From Anaerolineales bacterium (GTDB lineage: Bacteria; Chloroflexota; Anaerolineae; Anaerolineales; UBA6668), in assembly GCA_020630805.1 (NCBI GenBank), contig JAHDIM010000019.1:1-33767 (forward strand): 33,767 nucleotides of DNA, read 5' to 3'. A program made the position numbers and the translations under genes. Numbering within the stretch: position 1 is the first letter of the stretch; each line of letters opens with the position of its first letter. This document shows positions 1 through 7,632 of the stretch, piece by piece. The notes beneath the pieces are model-generated. The model saw only the letters and a program-made list of their open reading frames with translations. It was not told the DNA's origin and ran no database searches.

Positions 1-646
1 CTGGCACACCGATGTTACCTGAAGACAGGTGCATCTTGATGGTGTAGTCATCGACACGTTCGAGGTCGTTCATGCCACCTTCGAGGTAGTTCAAAAGACC
101 TTTCACAGAAGAACCAACTTCGTCGTCCAACCATTGGCTGAAGTTGAAGAGGACATCGTCTGCGGTCAAGGTGTCACCATTGTTGAAGGTAACGCCTTGG
201 CGAATGTTCAAGGTCCATTCGTCAACATCTTCGTTGGCTTCCCAGCTTTCGAGCAGCCAAGGGCGAGCAATGTTGTCTGAACCTGGTTCTACCAAGTATT
301 CAGCAACTTGGCGAACGATATTAGCACCTTGGATCCATGACAAACGTGCAGGGTGGTCCAAGATTTGACCGGTTTCCATACCGACCAACAATGTGCCGCC
401 AGCTTTAGCGCCACCTTCTGCCATGGCTTCGCCTTCTTCGGCCATAGCTTCTTCTTCTGCGGCTGGTGCTGCTGCACCACCACATGCTGCTGCAACTGAA
501 GCCACACCAGCGCTCATGCCCAACAACGTTGCGAATCGCATAAATTCGCGTCGGGTTAGGCGACCATCGTTCATCATGTCAAAGTATTCTGGAATACGTG
601 GATGGACTTTGGCCATATATTTCTTAGAAACGGTTCTAGGTTTCAT
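1..646 (-). CDS. ABC transporter solute-binding lipoprotein (peptide/family 5 type), 3' part missing
   Basis: The first 215 residues of a secreted solute-binding protein; the rest lies beyond the left edge. Residues 33-38 (RREFMR) form a twin-arginine-like motif, followed by a hydrophobic stretch and a lipobox ending AAAC at Cys55, so the protein is probably exported by TAT and lipid-anchored outside the membrane. An Ala/Glu linker (56-82) leads into the mature domain, where 'PWLLESWE', 'WTLNIRQGVTFNNGD' and 'TADDVLFNF' are typical of the DppA/OppA (SBP_bac_5) family. ATG at 646 was chosen because an AGGAGG lies about 10 bases upstream; an internal ATG at 616 is less likely. It follows the amine-catabolism genes on the same strand after a 387-base gap, so it probably binds their substrate or a related compound (inference). 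Permease and ATPase genes would be expected outside the window. Confidence 0.9.
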   Translation of the reverse strand, partial: MKPRTVSKKYMAKVHPRIPEYFDMMNDGRLTRREFMRFATLLGMSAGVASVAAACGGAAAPAAEEEAMAEEGEAMAEGGAKAGGTLLVGMETGQILDHPARLSWIQGANIVRQVAEYLVEPGSDNIARPWLLESWEANEDVDEWTLNIRQGVTFNNGDTLTADDVLFNFSQWLDDEVGSSVKGLLNYLEGGMNDLERVDDYTIKMHLSSGNIGVP

Positions 647-1033
647 ATGGGAAACTACTCCTCCTAAAAGAATAGATTTACAAAGATTAACAACAAGCCA
701 GCTTGAAAATTGCTTGTTTCCAGGCGGTAATTCAAACCGAGTTGTTAGCCCACAAAGTTGGAAGGCCCGGTATTCTAAGTCTCACAATGTCATGTGTGGC
801 TTGACATCGTGGTCAATAGATTTCGGGCGGTATGTGCGTTTTGGCGCGCTCGTATTATAAAGGCGCAACGCCTGATATATCAGGGCAAAGAATACCTTTT
901 ACTTGATATTAATGCAATTTATCTGGCTGCCAAACTATACGCAATTCTAACGTATTGGTGAATAATGCGAAAGGGACGCCGTATTTTGTTAATGGTCTTC
1001 GCGTAGATCGTTCATACTTTCGCAATTTGCAAC
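647..1033. other. 387-base intergenic region between the amine oxidase and solute-binding protein genes
   Basis: No convincing gene is present. It holds the candidate promoter and palindrome listed separately (854-884), the SD of the downstream lipoprotein gene near 657-666, and a weak 8-base inverted repeat TGCGAAAG / CTTTCGCA (966-973 and 1017-1024, 43-base loop) just past the oxidase stop codon. That repeat lacks a following T-run, so I do not call it a terminator. Confidence 0.6.
854..884 (-). promoter_or_regulatory. Candidate promoter with perfect 14-bp palindromic operator for the solute-binding protein gene
   Basis: On the minus strand a consensus TATAAT lies at 859-854, about 210 bases before the lipoprotein ATG. 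Where its -35 would fall sits the perfect palindrome CCTGATATATCAGG (871-884), overlapped by a second small inverted repeat AGGCG-CAA-CGCCT (861-873). There is no good TTGACA hexamer, so the promoter may need an activator or be controlled by a repressor at the palindrome. Function is inferred from position only. Confidence 0.45.
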
Positions 1034-2377
1034 TCACAATTCGGCACCTGCCATATATTCCTTCCAGCGCAGATAAACCGTAGCGCCGATTGTGGATAAT
1101 GGCTCAGGTGGTAGTTGGGTTGGCTGAGCTTGAGTCAAGTAGTAATTAATATAAGAATTGCTGAGTCCACTAGCTTGCTCAGCAGCTAAAATTCCAGACA
1201 AAATCCCCTTTGATGCGCCAAGTCCATTTTGCGCACAGGCCGCATATAAATCTGTTTCTAGTTCTCCGAAAACTGGGACACCATTGAATGTCAAACACAA
1301 CCTGCCGCCCCAGCGATATTGCATTTGCGTATGTTTCAACATCGGGAAGCGGGCCTTGTAACTACTATCGTGCATGTTGGCAGATCTAGTCACATGCTTC
1401 TCGGTTCCAATGACACTTGGAATAAAGTCAAATTTGTTGCGCACAATAATACGATGTCCGCCACGCCCATTGATTTTGCGAATAGTAGAGCCCATTGGGT
1501 CTGAAGGGACGATGTCCCAAACGGGCTGTCCACCGATCGAACTCGCATCGGTTTCGCTCAATTCCTCTGACATCGATGCATACAAGAAGATGTGCATTAG
1601 CCTGCGCTTCATAAAGCCAAAGCTTTGCAAGTGTCCGTTGACAGCCAAGATCACTTTTGGCGCTGAGATGCTGCCCAGCGGTGTTTTGGCAAGCCAACTG
1701 CGGTTTTCTCTCTCAAGGGCAAGCACTGGTGTGTCTTCAAAAAGTTCAATCTGAGACGCCAAACCATTGGCCAATTCACGTACAAAACCGGCTGGTTGGA
1801 TCATAGCGGATCCTGGCGTGAACAATCCGCTCTGATAGTAAGTCAGACCGGTGATGCTGCGCATATCTTTTTCATCCCGCCACTCAGCATCTTCACCAAG
1901 CTTATGTAGGTGTGCTAAGTAGTTGCGATTGTGCTTTTCGCCTTTGTCGGTTGCAGCGCCATAAAGTTTGCCACGCCGATCAAATAGTTCTGTTGTGAAT
2001 TTATATTCTCGGGCTGCATCTTCGGCAAAATCTAGCGCGACGCGATTCATTTCAGTCTGAAATTTGTCAGCGTCCATCGCACCAGTATATTCATCTGAGT
2101 TGATGTCGTGCGGTAGATCGATCATGAACCCAGAGCTACGACCTGCCGCACCTGCACCAATACGGATTGCATCGACGAGAACAACTTTGTCAGTAGGGTG
2201 CAATTGATGTAACCGGCGCGCTGCGGCTAATCCCGCAAAACCGCCGCCAATGACGAGCCAGTCAGCAGTGATGTTGCCTGTAAGCACACTAGCCGAGTGC
2301 TGATAGTCACCCCAGATGGCATTCCAGCCGCTAATACCTGGATTACCAGACGCGGTTGATTTGACGTTGATTTTCAC
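1034..2377 (-). CDS. FAD-dependent amine/amino-acid oxidoreductase (DadA/PuuB-like)
   Basis: A 447-residue flavoprotein of the DAO superfamily (COG0665), which oxidises secondary or primary amines or D-amino acids to imines using FAD. The Rossmann motif GGGFAGL is at residues 44-50, followed by the acidic end of strand 2 (VVLVDA) and 'GAAGRSSGF', a FAD-contact segment typical of the family. The C-terminal 'AACAQNGLGASKGILSGILAAE' region is the second FAD-binding block. About 40 residues precede the nucleotide fold, an arrangement seen in PuuB-like members. The start is GTG, 3 bases after the aldehyde dehydrogenase stop, so the genes are cotranscribed. Next to an aldehyde dehydrogenase and a MttB-type protein it probably oxidises a demethylated amine or imino acid; gamma-glutamylputrescine oxidase and D-hydroxyproline dehydrogenase are alternatives that cannot be separated by eye. 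Confidence 0.85.
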   Translation of the reverse strand: MKINVKSTASGNPGISGWNAIWGDYQHSASVLTGNITADWLVIGGGFAGLAAARRLHQLHPTDKVVLVDAIRIGAGAAGRSSGFMIDLPHDINSDEYTGAMDADKFQTEMNRVALDFAEDAAREYKFTTELFDRRGKLYGAATDKGEKHNRNYLAHLHKLGEDAEWRDEKDMRSITGLTYYQSGLFTPGSAMIQPAGFVRELANGLASQIELFEDTPVLALERENRSWLAKTPLGSISAPKVILAVNGHLQSFGFMKRRLMHIFLYASMSEELSETDASSIGGQPVWDIVPSDPMGSTIRKINGRGGHRIIVRNKFDFIPSVIGTEKHVTRSANMHDSSYKARFPMLKHTQMQYRWGGRLCLTFNGVPVFGELETDLYAACAQNGLGASKGILSGILAAEQASGLSNSYINYYLTQAQPTQLPPEPLSTIGATVYLRWKEYMAGAEL

Positions 2378-2380
2378 AAC

Positions 2381-3895
2381 CTAGACTACGTTTTCGTCAG
2401 GGCGATCACTCAAATCGACCCAAATGGTTTTGAGTTCAGTGTATTGATCATGTGCATGGATGGAGTTGTCACGCCCGCCAAATCCAGACTGCTTATAGCC
2501 GCCAAATGGGGTGGTGATGTCCCCTTCGCCATAGCTGTTGACAGTGACAGTTCCAGCGCGGATAGCGCGCGCAGCCCGAATAGCACGTTTGGCATTAGCT
2601 GAGAAGACTGCTGCGGTGAGTCCGTAAGCGGTGTCATTTGCCAATCTAATAGCGTCATCGTTGCTGGTAACGGTCAACACGGAGAGCACGGGGCCGAAGA
2701 TTTCTTCTCTCGCAATTGCGGCATCGGTGGCAACGTTATCAAAGATGGTTGGCATGACGTATTTGCCGGCTTGGGTTGTGCCACCCGCTAGCACTTTGAC
2801 GTTACCTGTTTTTCGTTTATCAAGATAGCTACAGACTTTGTTGTAGTGTTCGGAGTCTACAAGCGCACCAAGCTGGTTAGTCGGATCAAGGGGATCACCC
2901 GTGCGCCATTCATTGCAGCGCGCAATGACATGCTTTAGCAATTCGTCTTTGACGGTTTCATGCACGATGAGACGTGATGAGGCTGAACAGTTTTCACCCA
3001 TGTTCCAAAAAGCGCCGTTCACAACGTGTTCGGCAATGAGATCTAGATCTTCTGCATCGCTCAAGACAACAAACGGATTCTTGCCGCCGCATTCCAGCAC
3101 AACTTTTTTGAGGTTGGAATCTGCTGAATAGCGTAAGAATCGACGGCCTGTTTCAGTAGAGCCAGTAAAACTGACCATATCGACATCCATGTGACGCCCA
3201 AGCGGCTCACCAACAGAGGGCCCATCGCCTGTGATAACGTTGAAGACTCCTTTGGGAATGCCTGCTTCCATTGCAAGTTCCGCCACGCGGAGCGCTGTAA
3301 GTGAAGTTTGTTCAGCGGGTTTGATGATGACCGAATTCCCAGCAGCTAATGCCGGTCCAATTTTCCAAGCTAACATCATCAATGGGAAATTCCATGGGAG
3401 CACTGCTGCGACCACACCAATTGGTTCACGGACAATAATGGCCATGGCATCATCGCCAACTGGGGCTGTTTGGTCATAGATCTTGTCGATCAATTCAGCG
3501 TGCCACAGAATGGTGTGCACCGTTTCTGGAATGTCGATTTTTTCGCAGTCGGCAATCGGTTTGCCGCTATCAAGGCTCTCCATGACGGCGAGTTCTCGAC
3601 GATTGCGTTTGATCAGCTTTGTAAGTTTGACTAGAGTGGCTTTTCGCTCGGCTGGATGCATGTTCCGCCAGTGACCTTGTTCAAAGGCTTCGCGTGCTTT
3701 CTCAACGGCATAATCAACATCGGTTGCGTCACAGGCGGCTATTTCAGTAAGTGTTTCGCCCGTTGCTGGATTGAGCGTTGGAAACGTCTTGCCAGACTTG
3801 GCTGCTCTGAATGCGCCATTGATAAAGCTGCCGTTTGGGAGCAGCATCTCTGCGGCAATTACGCCATATTCTTCACGGGTCAGTAAGTCAGACAT
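2381..3895 (-). CDS. NAD(P)+-dependent aldehyde dehydrogenase
   Basis: A 504-residue soluble aldehyde dehydrogenase of the classical superfamily, oxidising an aldehyde to its carboxylate. Visible motifs in order are PWNFP (167-171), KPAE (192-195), FTGST (243-247, cofactor binding), LECGGK with catalytic Glu268, and the nucleophile Cys303 in GENCSAS. Length and motifs match the betaine-aldehyde, PuuC and ketoglutarate-semialdehyde dehydrogenases; the sequence alone does not fix the substrate. The ATG shares one base with the upstream stop (TAATG), and a strong GGAGGG precedes it inside the end of the aldolase gene, indicating translational coupling. It sits between the DapA-like and FAD-oxidase genes, so it should take an aldehyde made by one of them (inference). 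Confidence 0.93.
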   Translation of the reverse strand: MSDLLTREEYGVIAAEMLLPNGSFINGAFRAAKSGKTFPTLNPATGETLTEIAACDATDVDYAVEKAREAFEQGHWRNMHPAERKATLVKLTKLIKRNRRELAVMESLDSGKPIADCEKIDIPETVHTILWHAELIDKIYDQTAPVGDDAMAIIVREPIGVVAAVLPWNFPLMMLAWKIGPALAAGNSVIIKPAEQTSLTALRVAELAMEAGIPKGVFNVITGDGPSVGEPLGRHMDVDMVSFTGSTETGRRFLRYSADSNLKKVVLECGGKNPFVVLSDAEDLDLIAEHVVNGAFWNMGENCSASSRLIVHETVKDELLKHVIARCNEWRTGDPLDPTNQLGALVDSEHYNKVCSYLDKRKTGNVKVLAGGTTQAGKYVMPTIFDNVATDAAIAREEIFGPVLSVLTVTSNDDAIRLANDTAYGLTAAVFSANAKRAIRAARAIRAGTVTVNSYGEGDITTPFGGYKQSGFGGRDNSIHAHDQYTELKTIWVDLSDRPDENVV

Positions 3896-4803
3896 TATTT
3901 GCCCTCCGCAACGATTGCAGCAACAGTACGCTTCAATGTGGTGACTGTGTCTCGGAGGAGACGTTTGTCATCTTTGTTTAGTGGCCGAAGCGGGTCTCGC
4001 GGTGGCCCAGCAGGTAACCCCATTAGTTCGCACCCATATTTGATATTTTGGACAAACTTGCCCCCTTGTTCTAAGACGGCCATGAGTGGGAGTAGGGCGG
4101 TCATAATGCGGCGGCCTTTGTCAAAGTCTTTTTCAATGACACAGGCTTCATACAAGGCTACATGCTCTGTGGGCAGGAAGTTAGATCCTCCTGCGACCCA
4201 GACTTTGGCCCCCCAAGCAAAGAACTCTAAGGCCTGATCATCCATGCCGCAGCCGAGTGTGATGTGCGGATATTCGCGCGCTAGCATGTGCACGCGGTTG
4301 ATATCACCAGAGCTTTCCTTGATTGCTTGGAAATTCTTCGAACGCCCAACGCGGTTTAAGTACTCGGCATTCATGTTTGTTCCCGTCCGGTGGGGGTAGT
4401 TGTAAAGCATTACCGGTAGGTTTGCGACGCGATCGATCTTTAGCGCGTGCATGGCGTTTTCCAAATCGGTTGGCACGGCGTACGGCGGCGAATTGATGAG
4501 GATTGAATCGGCACCAGCTTCTTTTGCTGCTTTTGCAAATGCCAGCGCTTCTTGCGTTTGCGTTGACCCAACGCCAATCATCAATTGACAGCGGTCACCT
4601 ATAATTTCCTTTGAGAAATGCATCATCTCGACGCGTTCGTCAAAGGTTTGGGCATAATATTCGCCCGTAGATCCACCAACCAAAATACAATGAATGCCTG
4701 CCTCAATCAGGTAGTCACAGACTGTGGCAAAGCCGTCTTTGTCTATTTGCCCATCTTCCAAGTGTGGCGTGATGATGGGCGTGAAAATTCCTTCCATCTT
4801 CAT
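3895..4803 (-). CDS. Dihydrodipicolinate synthase-family aldolase/deaminase
   Basis: A 302-residue TIM-barrel class I aldolase of the DapA/NAL family. Conserved points are GGSTGEY (43-49, the substrate carboxylate loop), Tyr134 in LYNYPHRTG, and the Schiff-base Lys162 in QAIKESSGD. The Arg139 after the Tyr loop, which in true DapA holds the semialdehyde carboxylate, is kept, so lysine-pathway activity cannot be excluded. The operon context argues for catabolism: members of this family include the pyrroline-4-hydroxy-2-carboxylate deaminase of hydroxyproline degradation, which makes the aldehyde that a neighbouring dehydrogenase oxidises. Start ATG is 4803; another in-frame ATG is two codons later at 4797. 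The stop overlaps the next ATG by one base. The substrate is unproven. Confidence 0.85.
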   Translation of the reverse strand: MKMEGIFTPIITPHLEDGQIDKDGFATVCDYLIEAGIHCILVGGSTGEYYAQTFDERVEMMHFSKEIIGDRCQLMIGVGSTQTQEALAFAKAAKEAGADSILINSPPYAVPTDLENAMHALKIDRVANLPVMLYNYPHRTGTNMNAEYLNRVGRSKNFQAIKESSGDINRVHMLAREYPHITLGCGMDDQALEFFAWGAKVWVAGGSNFLPTEHVALYEACVIEKDFDKGRRIMTALLPLMAVLEQGGKFVQNIKYGCELMGLPAGPPRDPLRPLNKDDKRLLRDTVTTLKRTVAAIVAEGK

Positions 4804-4877
4804 AAGAATCTATCCACGAATTACACGAATGGAGCACGAATAAAAATTGGTGATATTCGCGCCCATTCGTGGATTCA
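4804..4877. repeat. CACGAAT repeat cluster between the methyltransferase and aldolase genes
   Basis: The heptamer CACGAAT occurs three times directly (4815-4821, 4824-4830, 4835-4841) and once inverted (ATTCGTG, 4865-4871). The outer copies form a 9-base inverted repeat TCCACGAAT / ATTCGTGGA (4813-4821 and 4865-4873). This is the only sizeable spacer inside the otherwise tightly packed operon. It could fold in the mRNA, set relative expression, or be a dispersed intergenic element; none of these is shown. Confidence 0.6.
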
Positions 4878-6419
4878 TTAATATGTCTGGTTTAGGCCTC
4901 CGTCTGCCGGAATTTCACGTTCGCGGCGGGCGATGTAGTCAAGCAGTTCATCATTAATGGCTTGATCGATTTTGGGTTCTTCGTAGTTTTTGAGCAATTT
5001 CTTGGCGTATTCGAGCGCGCGCTGCGTAATTTCTTTTGAGCCTTCGGCGCGCCATTGTTCAATTGAATTGTTATCAAATAACTGCGGCATGAAGAAGCCA
5101 CGTTCGAAATTTTCTAACGTGTGCGGATGCCCCAAATAATGACCGCCAGGACCGATGTCGCGTACGGCATCCAGTGCTTCGTCAAAGTCATCCCATTTCG
5201 GGCCCTCAGCCATGCGGTAGCCCATGGCACATTGTTCAGCATCCACCACGAACTTGGCAATTGAGCAGTGCATACCAGCTTCATTCCACCCCGCAGAGTG
5301 CCAAATGTAGTGGGCGCCAGACAGCATCACGGCCATCAATGTCGATGCACTTTCATAGCCAGCTTGCGCATCAAAGGTTTTTGCACCACCAAGTGTATTG
5401 GACGTGCGCCATGGGACGTCATAATATCGTGCCATTTGGCCAATCATGAAATTCATTAGTGCGATTTCTGGTGTGCCAGCCATTGGGGCGCCAGATTTCA
5501 TGGAAACGGTAGACAAATAATGACCATAAATCACCGGTGCGCCTTTGCGGATGAGCTGTGAGTAGGCGAGGGTGATCAATGCCTCTGCATTCAGTTGAAC
5601 GACGGACGGCACGACGGAGGCAGGTGTGTTGGCTCCGCCTAAGACAAATGGTGACACTAATAAAGGCTGATTGCGGCGTGAAAATGCACGCAATGCGCCT
5701 AGCATGGTCTCATCCCAGACCAAGGGAGAGTTGCCATTGACGTTCCCAGTCACCACCGGATTCTTGTCGACAAAGTCCTTTCCAAACATAATCTCGCACA
5801 TATCCAGCACGTCTTCGGCGTTCTTTGGCGAGGTCGTCATGCCCATGAAGGTCTTGTCTGAATACTTCATGGAGGAATAGGTAATGCGCAAATGACGATG
5901 CGCAACCGGATGATCCATCGGTTCCACAATGTGGTGGGCACTGGAATGGATGGCTGGTAACTCGTGTGAGAGTTTATGGAAGGTTGCTAGATCATCCAGC
6001 GTCGGATTACGCCGTACGTCTTCCAGATCACGCAAATAGGGGGCGCCTGTCATCGGGACGAAAATGGAGTGAGGACCACCAAGATGCACCGTTTTCTTTG
6101 GGTCACGTGCATGCAGCGAGAGCGTACTTGGGATGCTAGCGATCAGTTCGCGAATCTGATGTCGATCGACGTAAACGCGCTCACCGTCTACTTTTGCACC
6201 GGCTTTACGCCAGTCCTCTAACCCAATTGGGTCGCGGAAGATCACCCCTACTTCTTCCAAAATGCGCATCGATTCATGATCTATCCGCTCAATCTGAGCT
6301 TGATCAAGCGGTTCAACGACGGGTAAGTTGCGCTTAAGTGTTGGCAGCATCGGATCTTTTTTGATCGCTACCGCTGCTCGTCGTGCGGCACTGCCTCTCC
6401 GTCTAGATTTTGTTGTCAT
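4878..6419 (-). CDS. Trimethylamine methyltransferase (MttB)-family protein, non-pyrrolysine
   Basis: A 513-residue member of the MttB superfamily (COG5598). These enzymes move a methyl group from a quaternary or tertiary amine to a corrinoid protein. The family is visible in the N-terminal 'ESMRILEEVGVIF' segment, the central barrel and the C-terminal 'GPGGHYLGHPHTLENF' block. There is no in-frame amber codon, so it is not the pyrrolysine trimethylamine enzyme but belongs with the glycine-betaine, proline-betaine and carnitine demethylases (family knowledge). An Arg-rich, low-complexity N-terminus precedes the domain. The ATG at 6419 lies inside the end of the IclR gene (17-base overlap) with AAGG about 8 bases upstream. 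No corrinoid-binding protein, methyltetrahydrofolate transferase or reductive activase gene is in the window; partners must be elsewhere or the chemistry differs. Confidence 0.88.
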   Translation of the reverse strand: MTTKSRRRGSAARRAAVAIKKDPMLPTLKRNLPVVEPLDQAQIERIDHESMRILEEVGVIFRDPIGLEDWRKAGAKVDGERVYVDRHQIRELIASIPSTLSLHARDPKKTVHLGGPHSIFVPMTGAPYLRDLEDVRRNPTLDDLATFHKLSHELPAIHSSAHHIVEPMDHPVAHRHLRITYSSMKYSDKTFMGMTTSPKNAEDVLDMCEIMFGKDFVDKNPVVTGNVNGNSPLVWDETMLGALRAFSRRNQPLLVSPFVLGGANTPASVVPSVVQLNAEALITLAYSQLIRKGAPVIYGHYLSTVSMKSGAPMAGTPEIALMNFMIGQMARYYDVPWRTSNTLGGAKTFDAQAGYESASTLMAVMLSGAHYIWHSAGWNEAGMHCSIAKFVVDAEQCAMGYRMAEGPKWDDFDEALDAVRDIGPGGHYLGHPHTLENFERGFFMPQLFDNNSIEQWRAEGSKEITQRALEYAKKLLKNYEEPKIDQAINDELLDYIARREREIPADGGLNQTY

Positions 6420-7218
6420 TCAAATAGTCCTTTGCAGTGTGGTCTTGATCACGATAGCCAAGAGCTCTGGAGATGTCTCTGGCTGTGCGCGTTGTGTATT
6501 GAATAAATTGCGTGAGCTTTTTTGCATCAATTCGCGTTTCTGGCCCAGACGTGCAAACTGCCGCGACAATTTCGCGATGTTGATTGAAAACTGGTGCGGC
6601 GACAGCGCGTAGCCCAGATTCAAGGTCACCGTCCGTGGTGGCATAGCCTTGCTCCCGGATGGTTGCCAGCTCTTGACTAAAAGCTTGCCAGTCAGATTGT
6701 GTGGCGCGAGTCAGTTGGGTCAATGCTGTTGTTTGCAATTGGGTCAACACATCACTCGGCTGGTGTGCCAAAAGCGCTTTCCCCGTGGATGTTGTGTGGG
6801 CTGGAAGCCTTGCCCCAATATATTGCGTTGTGCCGATGAGGTGGTGTCCTAACACTTCATCGATGGCCATAGACTGCGCGACGTTGTCCTCAATCCACAG
6901 GATGTCTAGTCCAATACTTTCCTTTGTCAGGGCATTGAGGGCCCTTAAATGGGGCTGAGCAACTTCCCGCAACCGATTCGATCGCACAGCGCGCCCGCCA
7001 AGGGCAATCATTTCTGACCCGAGTTGATAGGCGCCGCTATCTGCTCGCCGGATCACGCCTTCATATTCTAGGCTGGAAAGAATGCGAAACACTGTCGTTT
7101 GTTTGAGTGCGGTTTCTTGCACCAATTCAGCTAACGTCCAGCGTGGTTTCTCGTCGCTAAAAAGCTTTAGCAGTTGAAACGCCCGCCGGATAGATTGAGT
7201 TCCTTCAGGTTTTGCCAT
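6403..7218 (-). CDS. IclR-family transcriptional regulator
   Basis: A 271-residue regulator. Residues about 10-70 are the IclR winged helix-turn-helix ('SIRRAFQLLKLF', 'TLAELVQETALKQTTVFRILSSLE', then a 'GAYQLG' wing). Residues about 80-250 are the GAF-like effector domain, with 'RLPAHTTSTGKALLA', 'EQGYATTDGDLESGLRAVAAPVF' and 'ICTSGPETR'-like blocks in family order. It is the first gene of the minus-strand catabolic operon and overlaps the methyltransferase by 17 bases, so it probably controls its own operon in response to the substrate or a product. An IclR-like palindrome lies immediately upstream of its ATG, supporting autoregulation. A C-terminal tail of about 20 residues extends past the usual domain end. 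Whether it represses or activates is unknown. Confidence 0.95.
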   Translation of the reverse strand: MAKPEGTQSIRRAFQLLKLFSDEKPRWTLAELVQETALKQTTVFRILSSLEYEGVIRRADSGAYQLGSEMIALGGRAVRSNRLREVAQPHLRALNALTKESIGLDILWIEDNVAQSMAIDEVLGHHLIGTTQYIGARLPAHTTSTGKALLAHQPSDVLTQLQTTALTQLTRATQSDWQAFSQELATIREQGYATTDGDLESGLRAVAAPVFNQHREIVAAVCTSGPETRIDAKKLTQFIQYTTRTARDISRALGYRDQDHTAKDYLNDNKI

Positions 7219-7226
7219 TTCAAAAT

Positions 7227-7282
7227 ATGGAAGTAGCTTCCGTATTATGGAAGATTATAGAGTTGAGTGTGGTGGTTTGCAA
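7227..7282 (-). promoter_or_regulatory. Promoter and IclR-type operator of the amine-catabolism operon
   Basis: On the minus strand TTGCAA (7282-7277), a 16-base spacer and a consensus TATAAT (7260-7255) form a promoter 37 bases before the iclR ATG. Between it and the gene, TGGAAGTAGCTTCCG (7229-7243) closely matches the known E. coli IclR consensus TGGAAATNATTTCCA. TATGGAAG occurs twice exactly 20 bases apart (7227-7234 and 7247-7254), two helical turns, so two dimers could bind side by side over the start of transcription. Confidence 0.65.
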
Positions 7283-7292
7283 GTTGGTTAGT
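7274..7292. repeat. Dispersed 19-base repeat, copy 1
   Basis: The word ggtttgcaagttggttagt matches 18572-18590 at 17 of 19 positions; both copies are followed within two bases by TGCT. It overlaps the -35 of the iclR promoter. Origin unknown; the same GTTGG-TAGT theme recurs as a tandem repeat at the right end of the window. Confidence 0.45.
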
Positions 7293-7318
7293 CTGCTAAC
7301 TATGTAATTTCCCAGAAT

Positions 7319-7350
7319 CAAAAAAGGCGATTGCATTTACAATCGCCTTG
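7319..7350 (-). terminator. Intrinsic terminator of rpmG-rpmB
   Basis: A 10-bp perfect stem AAGGCGATTG / CAATCGCCTT (7324-7333 and 7340-7349) with a 6-base loop lies 30 bases past the rpmB stop. On the minus strand it is followed by a run of six T (7325-7320), as required for Rho-independent termination of the ribosomal-protein transcript. Confidence 0.85.
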
Positions 7351-7379
7351 ATTTTCTAAACTAATGAAAGCGCGAGGTG

Positions 7380-7622
7380 TTAGCTCACTACGTCTTTCAG
7401 ACGCAAGTCTTGCTTTTTCAAGTAAGCCATCAACCCAATCTTATCGATGGTGCGCAGAGCGCGCGCTGACAACTTGATCTTGACATGACGATCCAATTCA
7501 GGAACGTAGATGCGCTTTGTTTGAATGTTTGGCGTCCAGCGGCGGCGAGTTTTCTTTTGTGAAAACGGAACGTTGTTACCGAATGCTGGTTTTTTGCCAC
7601 TAATTTTGCATTTGCGAGACAT
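7380..7622 (-). CDS. rpmB: 50S ribosomal protein L28
   Basis: An 80-residue basic protein of the large ribosomal subunit. The N-terminus 'MSRKCKISGKKPAFGNNV' and 'KKTRRRWTPNIQ' are the L28 hallmark, followed by 'RIYVPELDRHVKIKLSARALRTI' and a C-terminal 'LRLKDVV'. The CxxC pairs of the zinc-binding form are absent: only Cys5 remains, so this is a zinc-independent L28. It lies 10 bases downstream of rpmG, sharing its promoter, and ends before a good terminator. The start is supported by the family's fixed N-terminus rather than by a strong ribosome binding site. Confidence 0.97.
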   Translation of the reverse strand: MSRKCKISGKKPAFGNNVPFSQKKTRRRWTPNIQTKRIYVPELDRHVKIKLSARALRTIDKIGLMAYLKKQDLRLKDVVS

Positions 7623-7632
7623 GAGACGTAAC

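Noticed and set aside
393-860. 155-codon plus-strand frame over the solute-binding protein start
   Set aside because: It is antisense to the lipoprotein signal region, and its Ala/Ser-rich product reflects codons of the real gene.
966-1024. Inverted repeat as terminator of the amine oxidase gene
   Set aside because: Stem of 8 bp with a 43-base loop and no T-run; too weak.
1034-3895. Putrescine (PuuB-PuuC) pathway
   Set aside because: The oxidase and dehydrogenase could fit, but PuuA and PuuD homologues are absent and MttB and DapA-like genes are present instead; left as an alternative only.
4878-6419. Pyrrolysine-containing trimethylamine methyltransferase
   Set aside because: The frame has no internal amber codon, so it is a non-pyrrolysine family member.
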